Made by a program: the position numbers and the translations under genes. Below the pieces are notes generated by a model. It did not search any database and had not been told where the DNA came from. It saw only the letters and a program-made list of their open reading frames with translations. A stretch of 19,353 nt of DNA from assembly GCA_934661165.1 (NCBI GenBank), contig CAKUJB010000023.1:1-19353 (forward strand), read 5' to 3'. Positions 7,769 through 13,501 of the stretch are shown here, piece by piece (position 1 is the stretch's first letter; each line of letters opens with the position of its first letter). The stretch comes from an uncultured Microbacteriaceae bacterium (GTDB lineage Bacteria; Actinomycetota; Actinomycetes; Actinomycetales; Microbacteriaceae).

Positions 7769-8652
7769 CGCACCGCTCGGGGTTCGTGTCCTTCGTCGGC
7801 CGCCCGAACGTCGGCAAGTCGACGCTCATGAACGCGCTCGTCGGCGAGAAGGTCGCGATCACCTCCTCGAAGCCGCAGACGACGCGGCGTGCGATCCGTG
7901 GTGTCGTGCGCGCGCCGGCCGGCGAGCTCGTCATCGTCGACACGCCTGGTCTGCATCGCCCGCGCACGCTCCTCGGCGAGCGGCTCAACGACCTCGTCCA
8001 GGCGACGCTCGGCGACGTCGACGTCATCGCGTTCTGCGTGCCGGCGGACGAGAAGATCGGGCCGGGTGACCGGTACATCGTCGAGCAGCTCGCGAAGTTC
8101 CCGCGGGCGACGCCGGTGGCGATCGTGACGAAGATCGACAAGGTGCCGAAGGCGCGGGTCGCCGAGGCGCTGCTCGCCGTCGCCGAGCTCGCCGACTGGG
8201 CGGAGATCATCCCCGTGTCCGCCCTCACCGCGACGCAGCTCGACGTCCTCCGGGACGCGCTCATCGCGCTCCTCCCAGAAGGGCCGCCGCTGTACGACGA
8301 GGCGACGACGACCGAGGAGAGCCACGAGGCGCGCATCGCCGAGCTCATCCGCGAGGCCGCGCTCGAGGGCGTCGAGGACGAGCTCCCGCACTCCCTCGCG
8401 GTGACGATCGTCGAGATGGGTGCGCGTGAGGAGTCCGACATCGTCGACGTGTACGCCGATGTCTGGGTCGAGCGCGACAGCCAGAAGGGCATCATCATCG
8501 GCAAGGGCGGCAGCCGGCTCCGCGAGATCGGGGCGAAGGCGAGGCCCGCCATCCAGGAGCTCCTCGGCGCCCGCGTCTTCCTGTCCCTGCACGTCAAGGT
8601 CGCGAAGGACTGGCAGCGTGACCCCAAGCAGCTGGGCCGCCTCGGCTTCTAG
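7765..8652 (+). CDS. era: GTPase Era
   Basis: Era is a GTPase that binds the 3' end of 16S rRNA during 30S subunit assembly. The 295-residue product shows G1 GRPNVGKST (12-20), the effector segment SSKPQTTR, G3 DTPG, the TKID form of G4 (instead of NKxD, as often seen in actinobacteria) and a G5-like SAL. The C-terminal KH domain is marked by IIIGKGGSRLREIG and ends with KVAKDWQRD. The GTG start overlaps the upstream stop as GTGA, with GAGGAGG a few bases upstream. It is the last gene of the HIT-phoH-ybeY-corC-era operon and is followed by a long inverted repeat. Confidence 0.97.
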   Translation: MTHRSGFVSFVGRPNVGKSTLMNALVGEKVAITSSKPQTTRRAIRGVVRAPAGELVIVDTPGLHRPRTLLGERLNDLVQATLGDVDVIAFCVPADEKIGPGDRYIVEQLAKFPRATPVAIVTKIDKVPKARVAEALLAVAELADWAEIIPVSALTATQLDVLRDALIALLPEGPPLYDEATTTEESHEARIAELIREAALEGVEDELPHSLAVTIVEMGAREESDIVDVYADVWVERDSQKGIIIGKGGSRLREIGAKARPAIQELLGARVFLSLHVKVAKDWQRDPKQLGRLGF

Positions 8653-8666
8653 GCGGTCCCGTCCGT

Positions 8667-8774
8667 GCCGGATATGCACCGAGTGGCGGGCAATGCACTG
8701 AATGGCGGGCCTCCAGCCCTGCTCGCCCGCCACTGAGCGAATGACCCGCCATTCGAGGCTGCGGCCGATCCGGC
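8667..8774 (+). repeat. Composite palindromic intergenic element (imperfect 30-bp inverted repeat with outer arms)
   Basis: Bases 8681-8710 and the reverse complement of 8725-8754 agree at 23 of 30 positions, around a 14-nt spacer. Each arm contains two copies of TGGCGGG 19 bases apart (8684 and 8703 on the left). Perfect sub-repeats are 8682-8691 with 8725-8734 (10 bp) and 8700-8709 with 8745-8754 (10 bp). An outer pair, GCCGGAT at 8667-8673 and ATCCGGC at 8768-8774, extends the symmetry. RNA from this region could fold as nested hairpins, for example 8703-8710 with 8725-8732. It may serve as the era terminator, but there is no T-run. A dispersed REP/MITE-like element is the alternative. No reading frame is convincing here. 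Confidence 0.75.
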
Positions 8775-8790
8775 GCAAAGATCACTCCGG

Positions 8791-8817
8791 TTGAGAGAGT
8801 GCTACGCGTGCTACGGT
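8791..8817 (+). promoter_or_regulatory. Promoter and possible operator of the toxin-antitoxin pair
   Basis: The -10 is TACGGT (8812-8817), 6 bases before the GTG at 8824. A TTGAGA (8791-8796) could be the -35, although the 15-bp spacer is short. GTGCTACG occurs twice in tandem (8799-8806 and 8808-8815), the second overlapping the -10. CGGTC/GACCG (8814-8818 and 8826-8830) forms a small inverted repeat over the start. Both are plausible autoregulatory sites for the antitoxin; this is inference. Confidence 0.55.
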
Positions 8818-8823
8818 CTTCGC

Positions 8824-9090
8824 GTGACCGAGACCATCAGCCAGCGCGAGATGCGCAACCGCAGCGGCGAGATCCTGCGCGCGGTCGCGGCGGGGGAGTC
8901 GTTCATCATCACCAACGACGGTGTCGTGGTTGCGGAGCTGATCCCGCACGGCGCCCCCCGTGCGAAGCCGAGTCCAGATCGCCCAGCGCGTGAGCACAAG
9001 GGCTTCAGCGAGCTCAGGCTCTACGAGATCGAGGGGACCGTCCAGGAGACCCTTGACGAACTCCGACGTGAGTGGTGGGAAGACCGGTGA
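8824..9090 (+). CDS. Phd/YefM-family antitoxin
   Basis: The 88-residue product has the Phd/YefM N-terminal DNA-binding fold, with the family-typical pattern ISQREMRNRSGEILRAV, AAGESFIITNDG and VVAELIP (about 5-42). A charged tail (about 43-88) should wrap the toxin. The frame is open back to 8791, but the GTG at 8824 gives the normal family N-terminus and lies 6 bases from a TACGGT -10. Its stop overlaps the toxin start (GTGA), the usual coupling in such operons. Base composition is visibly less GC-rich than in neighbouring housekeeping genes, suggesting acquisition. It should neutralise the PIN toxin and repress its own promoter. Confidence 0.88.
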   Translation: MTETISQREMRNRSGEILRAVAAGESFIITNDGVVVAELIPHGAPRAKPSPDRPAREHKGFSELRLYEIEGTVQETLDELRREWWEDR

Positions 9091-9476
9091 GGCGGTGCTA
9101 CTTCGACGCCTCAGCGGCAGCCAAGCTGCTTGTCCAGGAGGCGGAGTCGGCTGATGTCATGCGCTGGGCGGACGATGAGGACCTTGAGGCAGTGTCCTCG
9201 CTGCTCATGGAGACCGAGTTGCGTCGCATGGCCGAGCGGCGCGGACTGACCCAGGAGTCGGTCTCGGCGGTCCTGCGCAAGTTCGCGCTGTTCGAGATTC
9301 CGCCATGGGAGTATCGGGCAGCTGGGCTGATCCCCGGCGATGATCTGCGCACCCTGGACGCGCTGCATGTTGCGTCGGCGATTCGCGTCGAGGCAGACGT
9401 GCTCGTCACGTATGACGCACGAATGCGCGACGCGGCCGCGGCAATGGGGCTCGCGGTCGTGCAACCTGGCCGCTGA
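9087..9476 (+). CDS. vapC: PIN-domain toxin ribonuclease (VapC type)
   Basis: The 129-residue product fits a PIN-domain RNase. It starts MRRCYFDASAAAKLL (first acidic residue Asp7) and has a second acidic site in SLLMETELRR. The third is in LRTLDALHVASA, and a last Asp is in LVTYDARMRDAAAAMGL. VapC-type toxins cleave tRNA or rRNA in a Mg2+-dependent way; the target here cannot be told. GTG 9087 overlaps the antitoxin stop and gives the standard N-terminus. A GTG at 9072 in the same frame would add five residues and is less likely. The acidic residues appear complete, so the toxin looks intact. Confidence 0.9.
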   Translation: MRRCYFDASAAAKLLVQEAESADVMRWADDEDLEAVSSLLMETELRRMAERRGLTQESVSAVLRKFALFEIPPWEYRAAGLIPGDDLRTLDALHVASAIRVEADVLVTYDARMRDAAAAMGLAVVQPGR

Positions 9477-9570
9477 TCGCGACCCCTGTCCGCTCTGGCT
9501 GGCGGAGCGCGCAAGGGCCATCTCGCTGAGCCAAGTCTGATTCAATCGGTAGTCGCGACCGCGAACCGCG

Positions 9571-9577
9571 AAGGGAG
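9571..9577 (+). promoter_or_regulatory. Ribosome binding site of panD
   Basis: AAGGGAG lies 4 nt before the panD ATG. The 105 nt between vapC and panD contain no -10 at leaderless spacing and no convincing terminator. panD either has a promoter I cannot identify or is read through from vapC. Confidence 0.65.
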
Positions 9578-9581
9578 CCGC

Positions 9582-9992
9582 ATGCTGCGCACGATGCTGC
9601 ACGGGAAGATCCACCGGGCGACGGTGACGCACGCCGACCTCCACTACGTCGGCTCGATCACGATCGACTCGGTGCTGCTCGATGCCGCCGGCATCCTGCC
9701 CGGCGAGCAGGTGGCGGTGGTCGACATCGACAACGGCGCGCGCCTGGAGACCTACGTGATCGAGGGGGAGCCCGACAGCGGCGTCATCGGCATCAACGGC
9801 GCGGCCGCGCACCTCGTCGGCGTCGGCGACCGGGTCATCATCATGTCGTACGTGCTGCTCGACGAGGCGGAGCTCGCCGCGCACGCCTCCCGCGTCGTCC
9901 ACGTCGACGACAGGAATGCGATCCTCGCCCTCGGCGACGATCTGGCGGAGGCGATCGCGGCCGGGCTCAGCTCGCCGCCCCGCTCGCGCTGA
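9582..9992 (+). CDS. panD: Aspartate 1-decarboxylase precursor
   Basis: PanD decarboxylates L-aspartate to beta-alanine for pantothenate and coenzyme A synthesis. The 136-residue proenzyme has the self-processing site intact. In YVGSITID, cleavage between Gly24 and Ser25 generates the pyruvoyl group. Further family segments are KIHRATVTHADLHYVGS, ETYVIEGEPDSGVIGINGAAA and VIIMSYVLLDE. The ATG at 9582 has AAGGGAG upstream and gives the exact family N-terminus (MLRTMLHGKIHRA). It stands alone, away from panB/panC, between a toxin-antitoxin pair and the leuA leader. Confidence 0.97.
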   Translation: MLRTMLHGKIHRATVTHADLHYVGSITIDSVLLDAAGILPGEQVAVVDIDNGARLETYVIEGEPDSGVIGINGAAAHLVGVGDRVIIMSYVLLDEAELAAHASRVVHVDDRNAILALGDDLAEAIAAGLSSPPRSR

Positions 9993-10010
9993 TTCACGGC
10001 GCCGGAGTGC

Positions 10011-10016
10011 TAGCCT
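10011..10016 (+). promoter_or_regulatory. Leaderless -10 element of the leucine leader/leuA transcript
   Basis: TAGCCT is followed by exactly 6 bases (GGAGGC) and then the ATG of the leader peptide. GGAGG would be only 1 nt from the ATG, too close to act as a ribosome binding site, so transcription starting at the ATG is the better reading. Confidence 0.7.
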
Positions 10017-10022
10017 GGAGGC

Positions 10023-10067
10023 ATGCGCACCGGCCTGCTCCTTCTTGGTCGCCGCGACGGGTTCTGA
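10023..10067 (+). CDS. leuL: Leucine leader peptide (MRTGLLLLGRRDGF)
   Basis: A 14-codon frame runs from ATG 10023 to TGA 10065-10067. It contains four consecutive Leu codons, CTG CTC CTT CTT (10035-10046), followed by Gly-Arg-Arg. It starts 6 nt after a TAGCCT -10, so it is probably translated from a leaderless mRNA. CTT is rare elsewhere in the window, yet appears twice in tandem here. The Leu codons belong to the segment complementary to the leuA ribosome binding site, and the frame runs into the 5' arm of a strong hairpin. This is what is expected of a ribosome-sensed leucine attenuator. The peptide itself probably has no other function. Confidence 0.85.
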   Translation: MRTGLLLLGRRDGF

Positions 10068-10131
10068 TTCAGCCTGACCCGTCGCGGAGTCTTCGGCTGG
10101 GCTGAAACCCCATAGACATCCAAGGAGCAGG
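10034..10131 (+). ncRNA. leuA leader RNA with LEU-element-like pseudoknot and sequestered ribosome binding site
   Basis: Three pairings can be read directly. (1) CCTGCTCCTT (10034-10043), containing the first three Leu codons of the leader peptide, is perfectly complementary to AAGGAGCAGG (10122-10131), which holds the leuA Shine-Dalgarno. (2) CCGCGACGGGT (10052-10062) and ACCCGTCGCGG (10077-10087) form an 11-bp perfect stem. (3) The loop bases TTCAGCC (10068-10074) match GGCTGAA (10100-10106), making a pseudoknot. The three are mutually compatible, so the resting RNA should hide the leuA start region. A conserved pseudoknot called the LEU element has been described upstream of leuA in Actinobacteria, and I infer this is a member. 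There is no T-run, so translational control is more likely than termination. Confidence 0.8.
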
Positions 10132-10135
10132 ACCC

Positions 10136-11896
10136 ATGCACAACCATCAGCAGCCGTCGTCGATGCCGACGCACCGCTACCGCCCGTATCACGAGCAGTT
10201 CGCCGTCTCGCTGCCGGACCGCACCTGGCCCGACCAGCACATCACCGCTGCGCCGCGCTGGTGCGCCGTCGATCTCCGCGACGGCAACCAGGCGCTCATC
10301 GACCCCATGTCGCCGGAGCGCAAGCGCATCATGTTCGACCTCCTCGTCGGCATGGGCTTCAAGGAGATCGAGGTCGGCTTCCCGAGCGCCTCGCAGACGG
10401 ACTACGACTTCGTCCGCTCGCTCATCGAGGAGGGCGCGATCCCCGAGGACGTCACCATCCAGGTGCTCGTCCAGGCGCGCAAGGAGCTCATCGACCGCAC
10501 CTACGAGTCGCTCCGCGGTGCGAAGCGGGCGATCGTCCACCTCTACAACTCGACGTCGGCGCTGCAGCGCGAGGTCGTCTTCAAGACCGATCAGCAGGGC
10601 GTCATCGACATCGCGCTGCAGGGCGCGCGGTGGTGCGTCGAGGCCGAGTCGCGCATTCCTGACACCGAGATCTTCTACGAGTACTCGCCGGAGTCCTACA
10701 CCGGCACCGAGCTCGAGTTCGCGGTCGAGGTGTGCAACCGGGTCATGGAGGTCTTCGTCCCGAGCGCGGAGCGCAAGCTCATCCTCAACCTCCCGGCCAC
10801 CGTCGAGATGGCGACGCCGAATGTGTACGCCGACTCGATCGAGTGGATGCACCGGCACCTCGACAATCGTGAGCACGTCATCCTCTCGCTGCACCCGCAC
10901 AACGACCGCGGCACGGCGATCGCCGCGGCCGAGCTCGGCTACCTCGCCGGCGCGGACCGCATCGAGGGCTGCCTCTTCGGCAACGGCGAGCGCACGGGCA
11001 ACGTCGACACGGTCGCGCTGGCGATGAACCTCTTCACGCAGGGCATCGACCCGCAGCTCGACCTCTCCGACATCGACGGCATCCGGCGCACGGCCGAGTA
11101 CTGCAACCAGATCAAGGTCCACGAGCGCTCGCCGTGGGCGGGCGACCTCGTGTACACCGCGTTCAGCGGCTCGCACCAGGACGCGATCAAGAAGGGCTTC
11201 GAGTCGATGGCGCAGCGCGCCGCGGCGACGGGCTCGTCCGTCGACGACATCGAATGGGCCGTGCCCTACCTCCCCGTCGACCCGAAGGACATCGGCCGCG
11301 GCTACGAGGCGGTCGTCCGGGTCAACTCGCAGTCCGGCAAGGGCGGTGTCGCCTACCTCATGAAGGCCGACCACAGCCTCGACCTGCCGCGGCGCCTCCA
11401 GATCGAGTTCTCCCAGGTCGTCCAGTCGCGCACCGACACGGAGGGCGGCGAGGTGACGAGCGACGAGCTGTGGCGCGTCTTCCTCGACGAGTACCTGCCG
11501 GCGCCGCATGCCGACGACAAGTGGGGCCGCTACGAGATCCTCTCGACCCGCACCGCCTCGGAGATGACCGGCACGGTCTCGCTCGAGGCCCGGCTGCGGG
11601 TCGGCGACGGCGTCGAGGAGGTCGCGGGCATCGGGAACGGGCCGATCGCCGCATTCCTCTCGATCCTCGCCGAGCAGGGCTACGAGATCGAGCTCTACGA
11701 CTACGTCGAGCACACCATGTCCTCCGGCGGCGACGCGATGGCCGCGGCCTACGTCGAGCTCAACGTCAACGGGCAGCGGCTCTGGGGCGTCGGCATCGAC
11801 ACCGATATCTCGACGGCCTCGCTCAAGGCGGTCGTGAGCTCGGTGAATCGCGCGATCCGCGCGGCGGCCGCGGCGGGTCAGCTCGTCTCGGCCTGA
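10136..11896 (+). CDS. leuA: 2-isopropylmalate synthase
   Basis: LeuA condenses acetyl-CoA with 2-oxoisovalerate, the first committed step to leucine. The 586-residue product is the long actinobacterial type. The catalytic TIM barrel starts with DLRDGNQ (metal ligand Asp49) and continues through EVGFPSAS, the metal ligands His253 and His255 in SLHPHNDRGT, and GCLFGNGERTGNVD. A linker of about 70 residues then leads to the C-terminal LeuA dimer/regulatory domain (about 430-580), where leucine feedback acts in this family. ATG 10136 has AAGGAG eight bases upstream, the same bases that pair with the leader-peptide Leu codons. Control is therefore expected at both translation and enzyme level. 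The last 19 bases overlap the end of the convergent minus-strand gene. Confidence 0.97.
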   Translation: MHNHQQPSSMPTHRYRPYHEQFAVSLPDRTWPDQHITAAPRWCAVDLRDGNQALIDPMSPERKRIMFDLLVGMGFKEIEVGFPSASQTDYDFVRSLIEEGAIPEDVTIQVLVQARKELIDRTYESLRGAKRAIVHLYNSTSALQREVVFKTDQQGVIDIALQGARWCVEAESRIPDTEIFYEYSPESYTGTELEFAVEVCNRVMEVFVPSAERKLILNLPATVEMATPNVYADSIEWMHRHLDNREHVILSLHPHNDRGTAIAAAELGYLAGADRIEGCLFGNGERTGNVDTVALAMNLFTQGIDPQLDLSDIDGIRRTAEYCNQIKVHERSPWAGDLVYTAFSGSHQDAIKKGFESMAQRAAATGSSVDDIEWAVPYLPVDPKDIGRGYEAVVRVNSQSGKGGVAYLMKADHSLDLPRRLQIEFSQVVQSRTDTEGGEVTSDELWRVFLDEYLPAPHADDKWGRYEILSTRTASEMTGTVSLEARLRVGDGVEEVAGIGNGPIAAFLSILAEQGYEIELYDYVEHTMSSGGDAMAAAYVELNVNGQRLWGVGIDTDISTASLKAVVSSVNRAIRAAAAAGQLVSA

Positions 11897-12663
11897 GCGG
11901 TCCGGGCCGCCTGGATCTGGGCGTACTCCGCGAAGGTCTGTCGACCGTAGCCCGGCAGCGTGCCGAGCTGGGTGCCGCGAGCGTAGTTGCGCATCGCGGC
12001 GCCCGGCGCCGGCAGTCGCAGGACCCGCTTGTCGCGGCGGTGCGCCTGGTACCAGAGGTGGGCGATCCGGTCGAGGGTGAGCTGCTCGGGTCCCGCCACG
12101 TCCTCGGCCATGCCCTGCGGTCCGGCGTCGACGAGTTCGACGAGCCGGGTCACGACCTCCTCGATCGCGATGGGCTGGAAGACGAGATTCGGGAGGAATG
12201 CGATGGGCCAGCGCCGCTGCCCGTCGACGATCCGCGCGACGAAGCTGTGGAACTGGGTGGCCCGGAGGATCGTGTGCGGCACACCGGAGGTCTGGATCGC
12301 CTGCTCGGCGCGGAGCTTCGCGGCGTAGTAGGCGAGGGCCTGGTTGCGATCGATGCCGACGATCGAGATGTACAGGAGGTGCGCGACGCCGGCGCGCGCC
12401 GCCTCGGTCGCGAGGCGTTCGGTGAGCTCGTCCTCCTTGAGGCCGCCCTGCACGAGATGCACGACGGTGCGGACGCCGTCGAGCGCGGCGGCGATGCCCT
12501 CGCCCGTCGCGAGGTCGCCGCGCACCAGGTCGGGGTCGGCGCCGTCCGCCTTGCGGGAGAGCACGCGCACGCGGTGACCGGCCTCGCGGAGCCGGAGCAC
12601 GGTCGGCGCGCCGAGCTGCCCGGTGCCGCCCGTGACGAGGATGGGGGAATCGCCCGGAGTCAT
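11878..12663 (-). CDS. NAD(P)-binding NmrA-like / atypical SDR oxidoreductase
   Basis: This is the only minus-strand gene in the window. The 261-residue protein begins with a Rossmann fold, VTGGTGQLGAPTVLRL (about 10-25), followed by a basic RVLSRK turn that suggests NADP(H). An ISIVGID strand, YYAAKLRAEQAI (a Tyr-x3-Lys arrangement near 130) and LRATQFHSF follow. Such proteins are atypical short-chain dehydrogenases, either quinone/isoflavone-reductase-like enzymes or redox sensors of the NmrA type. The substrate cannot be told. The start is supported by GACAAT exactly 6 bases upstream of ATG. The gene diverges from recO (38 nt between starts) and converges on leuA with a 19-bp tail overlap. 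It interrupts a leuA-recO order common in relatives, so it is probably an insertion. Confidence 0.88.
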   Translation of the reverse strand: MTPGDSPILVTGGTGQLGAPTVLRLREAGHRVRVLSRKADGADPDLVRGDLATGEGIAAALDGVRTVVHLVQGGLKEDELTERLATEAARAGVAHLLYISIVGIDRNQALAYYAAKLRAEQAIQTSGVPHTILRATQFHSFVARIVDGQRRWPIAFLPNLVFQPIAIEEVVTRLVELVDAGPQGMAEDVAGPEQLTLDRIAHLWYQAHRRDKRVLRLPAPGAAMRNYARGTQLGTLPGYGRQTFAEYAQIQAARTAQAETS

Positions 12664-12669
12664 GCCGCC

Positions 12670-12675
12670 ATTGTC
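12670..12675 (-). promoter_or_regulatory. Candidate leaderless -10 element of the NmrA-like gene
   Basis: On the minus strand GACAAT is followed by 6 bases (GGCGGC) and the ATG. It lies about 20 bp from the recO -10 on the other strand, so the two promoters overlap back to back. Confidence 0.5.
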
Positions 12676-12689
12676 TACCCAGGGCGGCG

Positions 12690-12695
12690 GATACT
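12690..12695 (+). promoter_or_regulatory. Leaderless -10 element of recO
   Basis: GATACT is followed by GGAGGC and the GTG start. The GGAGG is only 1 nt from GTG, too close to act as a ribosome binding site. The same -10 hexamer and spacing recur before uppS. Confidence 0.6.
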
Positions 12696-12701
12696 GGAGG
12701 C

Positions 12702-13430
12702 GTGCCCACCTACCGCGACGAAGCGATCGTGCTGCGGACCCACAAGCTGGGCGAGGCCGACCGCATCGTCACGCTGCTCGGGCGCAGACACGGTCGGATC
12801 AGGGCGGTCGCGAAAGGCGTGCGGAAGCCCTCCTCGCGATTCGGCTCGCGGCTCGAGCCCTTCATGCTCGTCGATCTGCAGTGCTACGAGGGCCGCTCGC
12901 TCGACACCGTGACCCAGGTCGTGACGCTCGGTGCGTACGGCGCGGCGATCTCCGAGGACTACGCGAAGTACACGGCGGGCTCCGCGATGCTCGAGGCCGC
13001 CGACCGGCTCACCGAGGAGGACGGCTCCACCCAGCAGTTCCAGCTGCTCGCCGGAGCGCTGCGCTCGCTCGCGGCGGGGGAGCACGTGCCCGGCACGACG
13101 CTCGACTCCTACCTGCTGCGGGCGCTGGCGATCGCCGGCTGGGCGCCGAGCTTCGGGGACTGCGCGATGACCGGGGCGCCGGGGCCGCACTCCGCATTCG
13201 TCATCCAGGCCGGCGGCGTCGTCGCCGACGAGGTCGCGCCGCCAGGCGTGCCGCGACTGGATCCGGCGACCCTGGAGCTGCTCGGCGCGCTGCTCACCGG
13301 TGACTGGTCGGTCGCGGACGCCGCCGAGGAACGGGCGAGTCAGCGGGCCAGCGGGATCGTCGCGGCGTATGCGCAGTTCCACCTCGAGCGCGGGCTGCGG
13401 GCGCTGCCGCACGTGGAGCGGAGCGCTTGA
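12702..13430 (+). CDS. recO: DNA repair protein RecO
   Basis: RecO loads RecA on SSB-coated single-stranded DNA with RecR in recombinational repair. The 242-residue product starts with the typical PTYRDEAIVLRTHKLGEADRIVTLL, an OB-fold (about 1-80) with GRIRAVAKGVRKPSSRFGSRLEPF. A helical domain follows, and then the segment FGDCAMTGAPGPHSAFVIQAGGVVADE (about 150-178). In many homologues this last segment is a four-Cys zinc finger; here only one Cys remains, so zinc binding is unlikely. The GTG start fits the family N-terminus and a GATACT -10 six bases upstream. In relatives recO lies between leuA and uppS; here an oxidoreductase and a HipBA module intervene. Confidence 0.95.
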   Translation: MPTYRDEAIVLRTHKLGEADRIVTLLGRRHGRIRAVAKGVRKPSSRFGSRLEPFMLVDLQCYEGRSLDTVTQVVTLGAYGAAISEDYAKYTAGSAMLEAADRLTEEDGSTQQFQLLAGALRSLAAGEHVPGTTLDSYLLRALAIAGWAPSFGDCAMTGAPGPHSAFVIQAGGVVADEVAPPGVPRLDPATLELLGALLTGDWSVADAAEERASQRASGIVAAYAQFHLERGLRALPHVERSA

Positions 13431-13481
13431 CCGCGATGGTGTACCTGGAAAAGCAATCGTTATCGCGTATTTCGCCCTGAA

Positions 13482-13499
13482 CATGTAGAATTCGACGTG
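13482..13499 (+). promoter_or_regulatory. hipBA promoter with palindromic candidate operator
   Basis: The -10 TAGAAT (13486-13491) lies 10 bases before the hipB ATG. It sits inside an 18-bp imperfect palindrome centred on GAATTC (7 of 9 base pairs symmetric). The 70 bp upstream of hipB is strikingly AT-rich for this genome. No Shine-Dalgarno is visible. A HipB dimer binding over the -10 would repress the operon; this is inferred from known HipB behaviour. Confidence 0.55.
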
Positions 13500-13501
13500 T
13501 T

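Noticed and set aside
8681..8754. CRISPR-like array based on the recurring TGGCGGG units.
   Set aside because: Units are only 7-10 bp, occur in both orientations and lack uniform spacers. An inverted-repeat element is the correct description.
9477..9581. Promoter or small gene between vapC and panD.
   Set aside because: No -10 at leaderless spacing and no frame with a start and a plausible coding pattern. Only the panD ribosome binding site and small chance palindromes such as GTCGCGAC (9552-9559) are visible.
10017..10022. GGAGGC before the leader peptide ATG (and before the recO GTG) as a Shine-Dalgarno.
   Set aside because: GGAGG is only 1 nt from the start codon in both cases, too close for a functional site; the -10 spacing explains the sequence better.
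10052..10087. Classical intrinsic terminator upstream of leuA.
   Set aside because: The stem is strong but no T-run follows, and its loop pairs downstream. A translational switch fits better, although a T-less terminator cannot be fully excluded.
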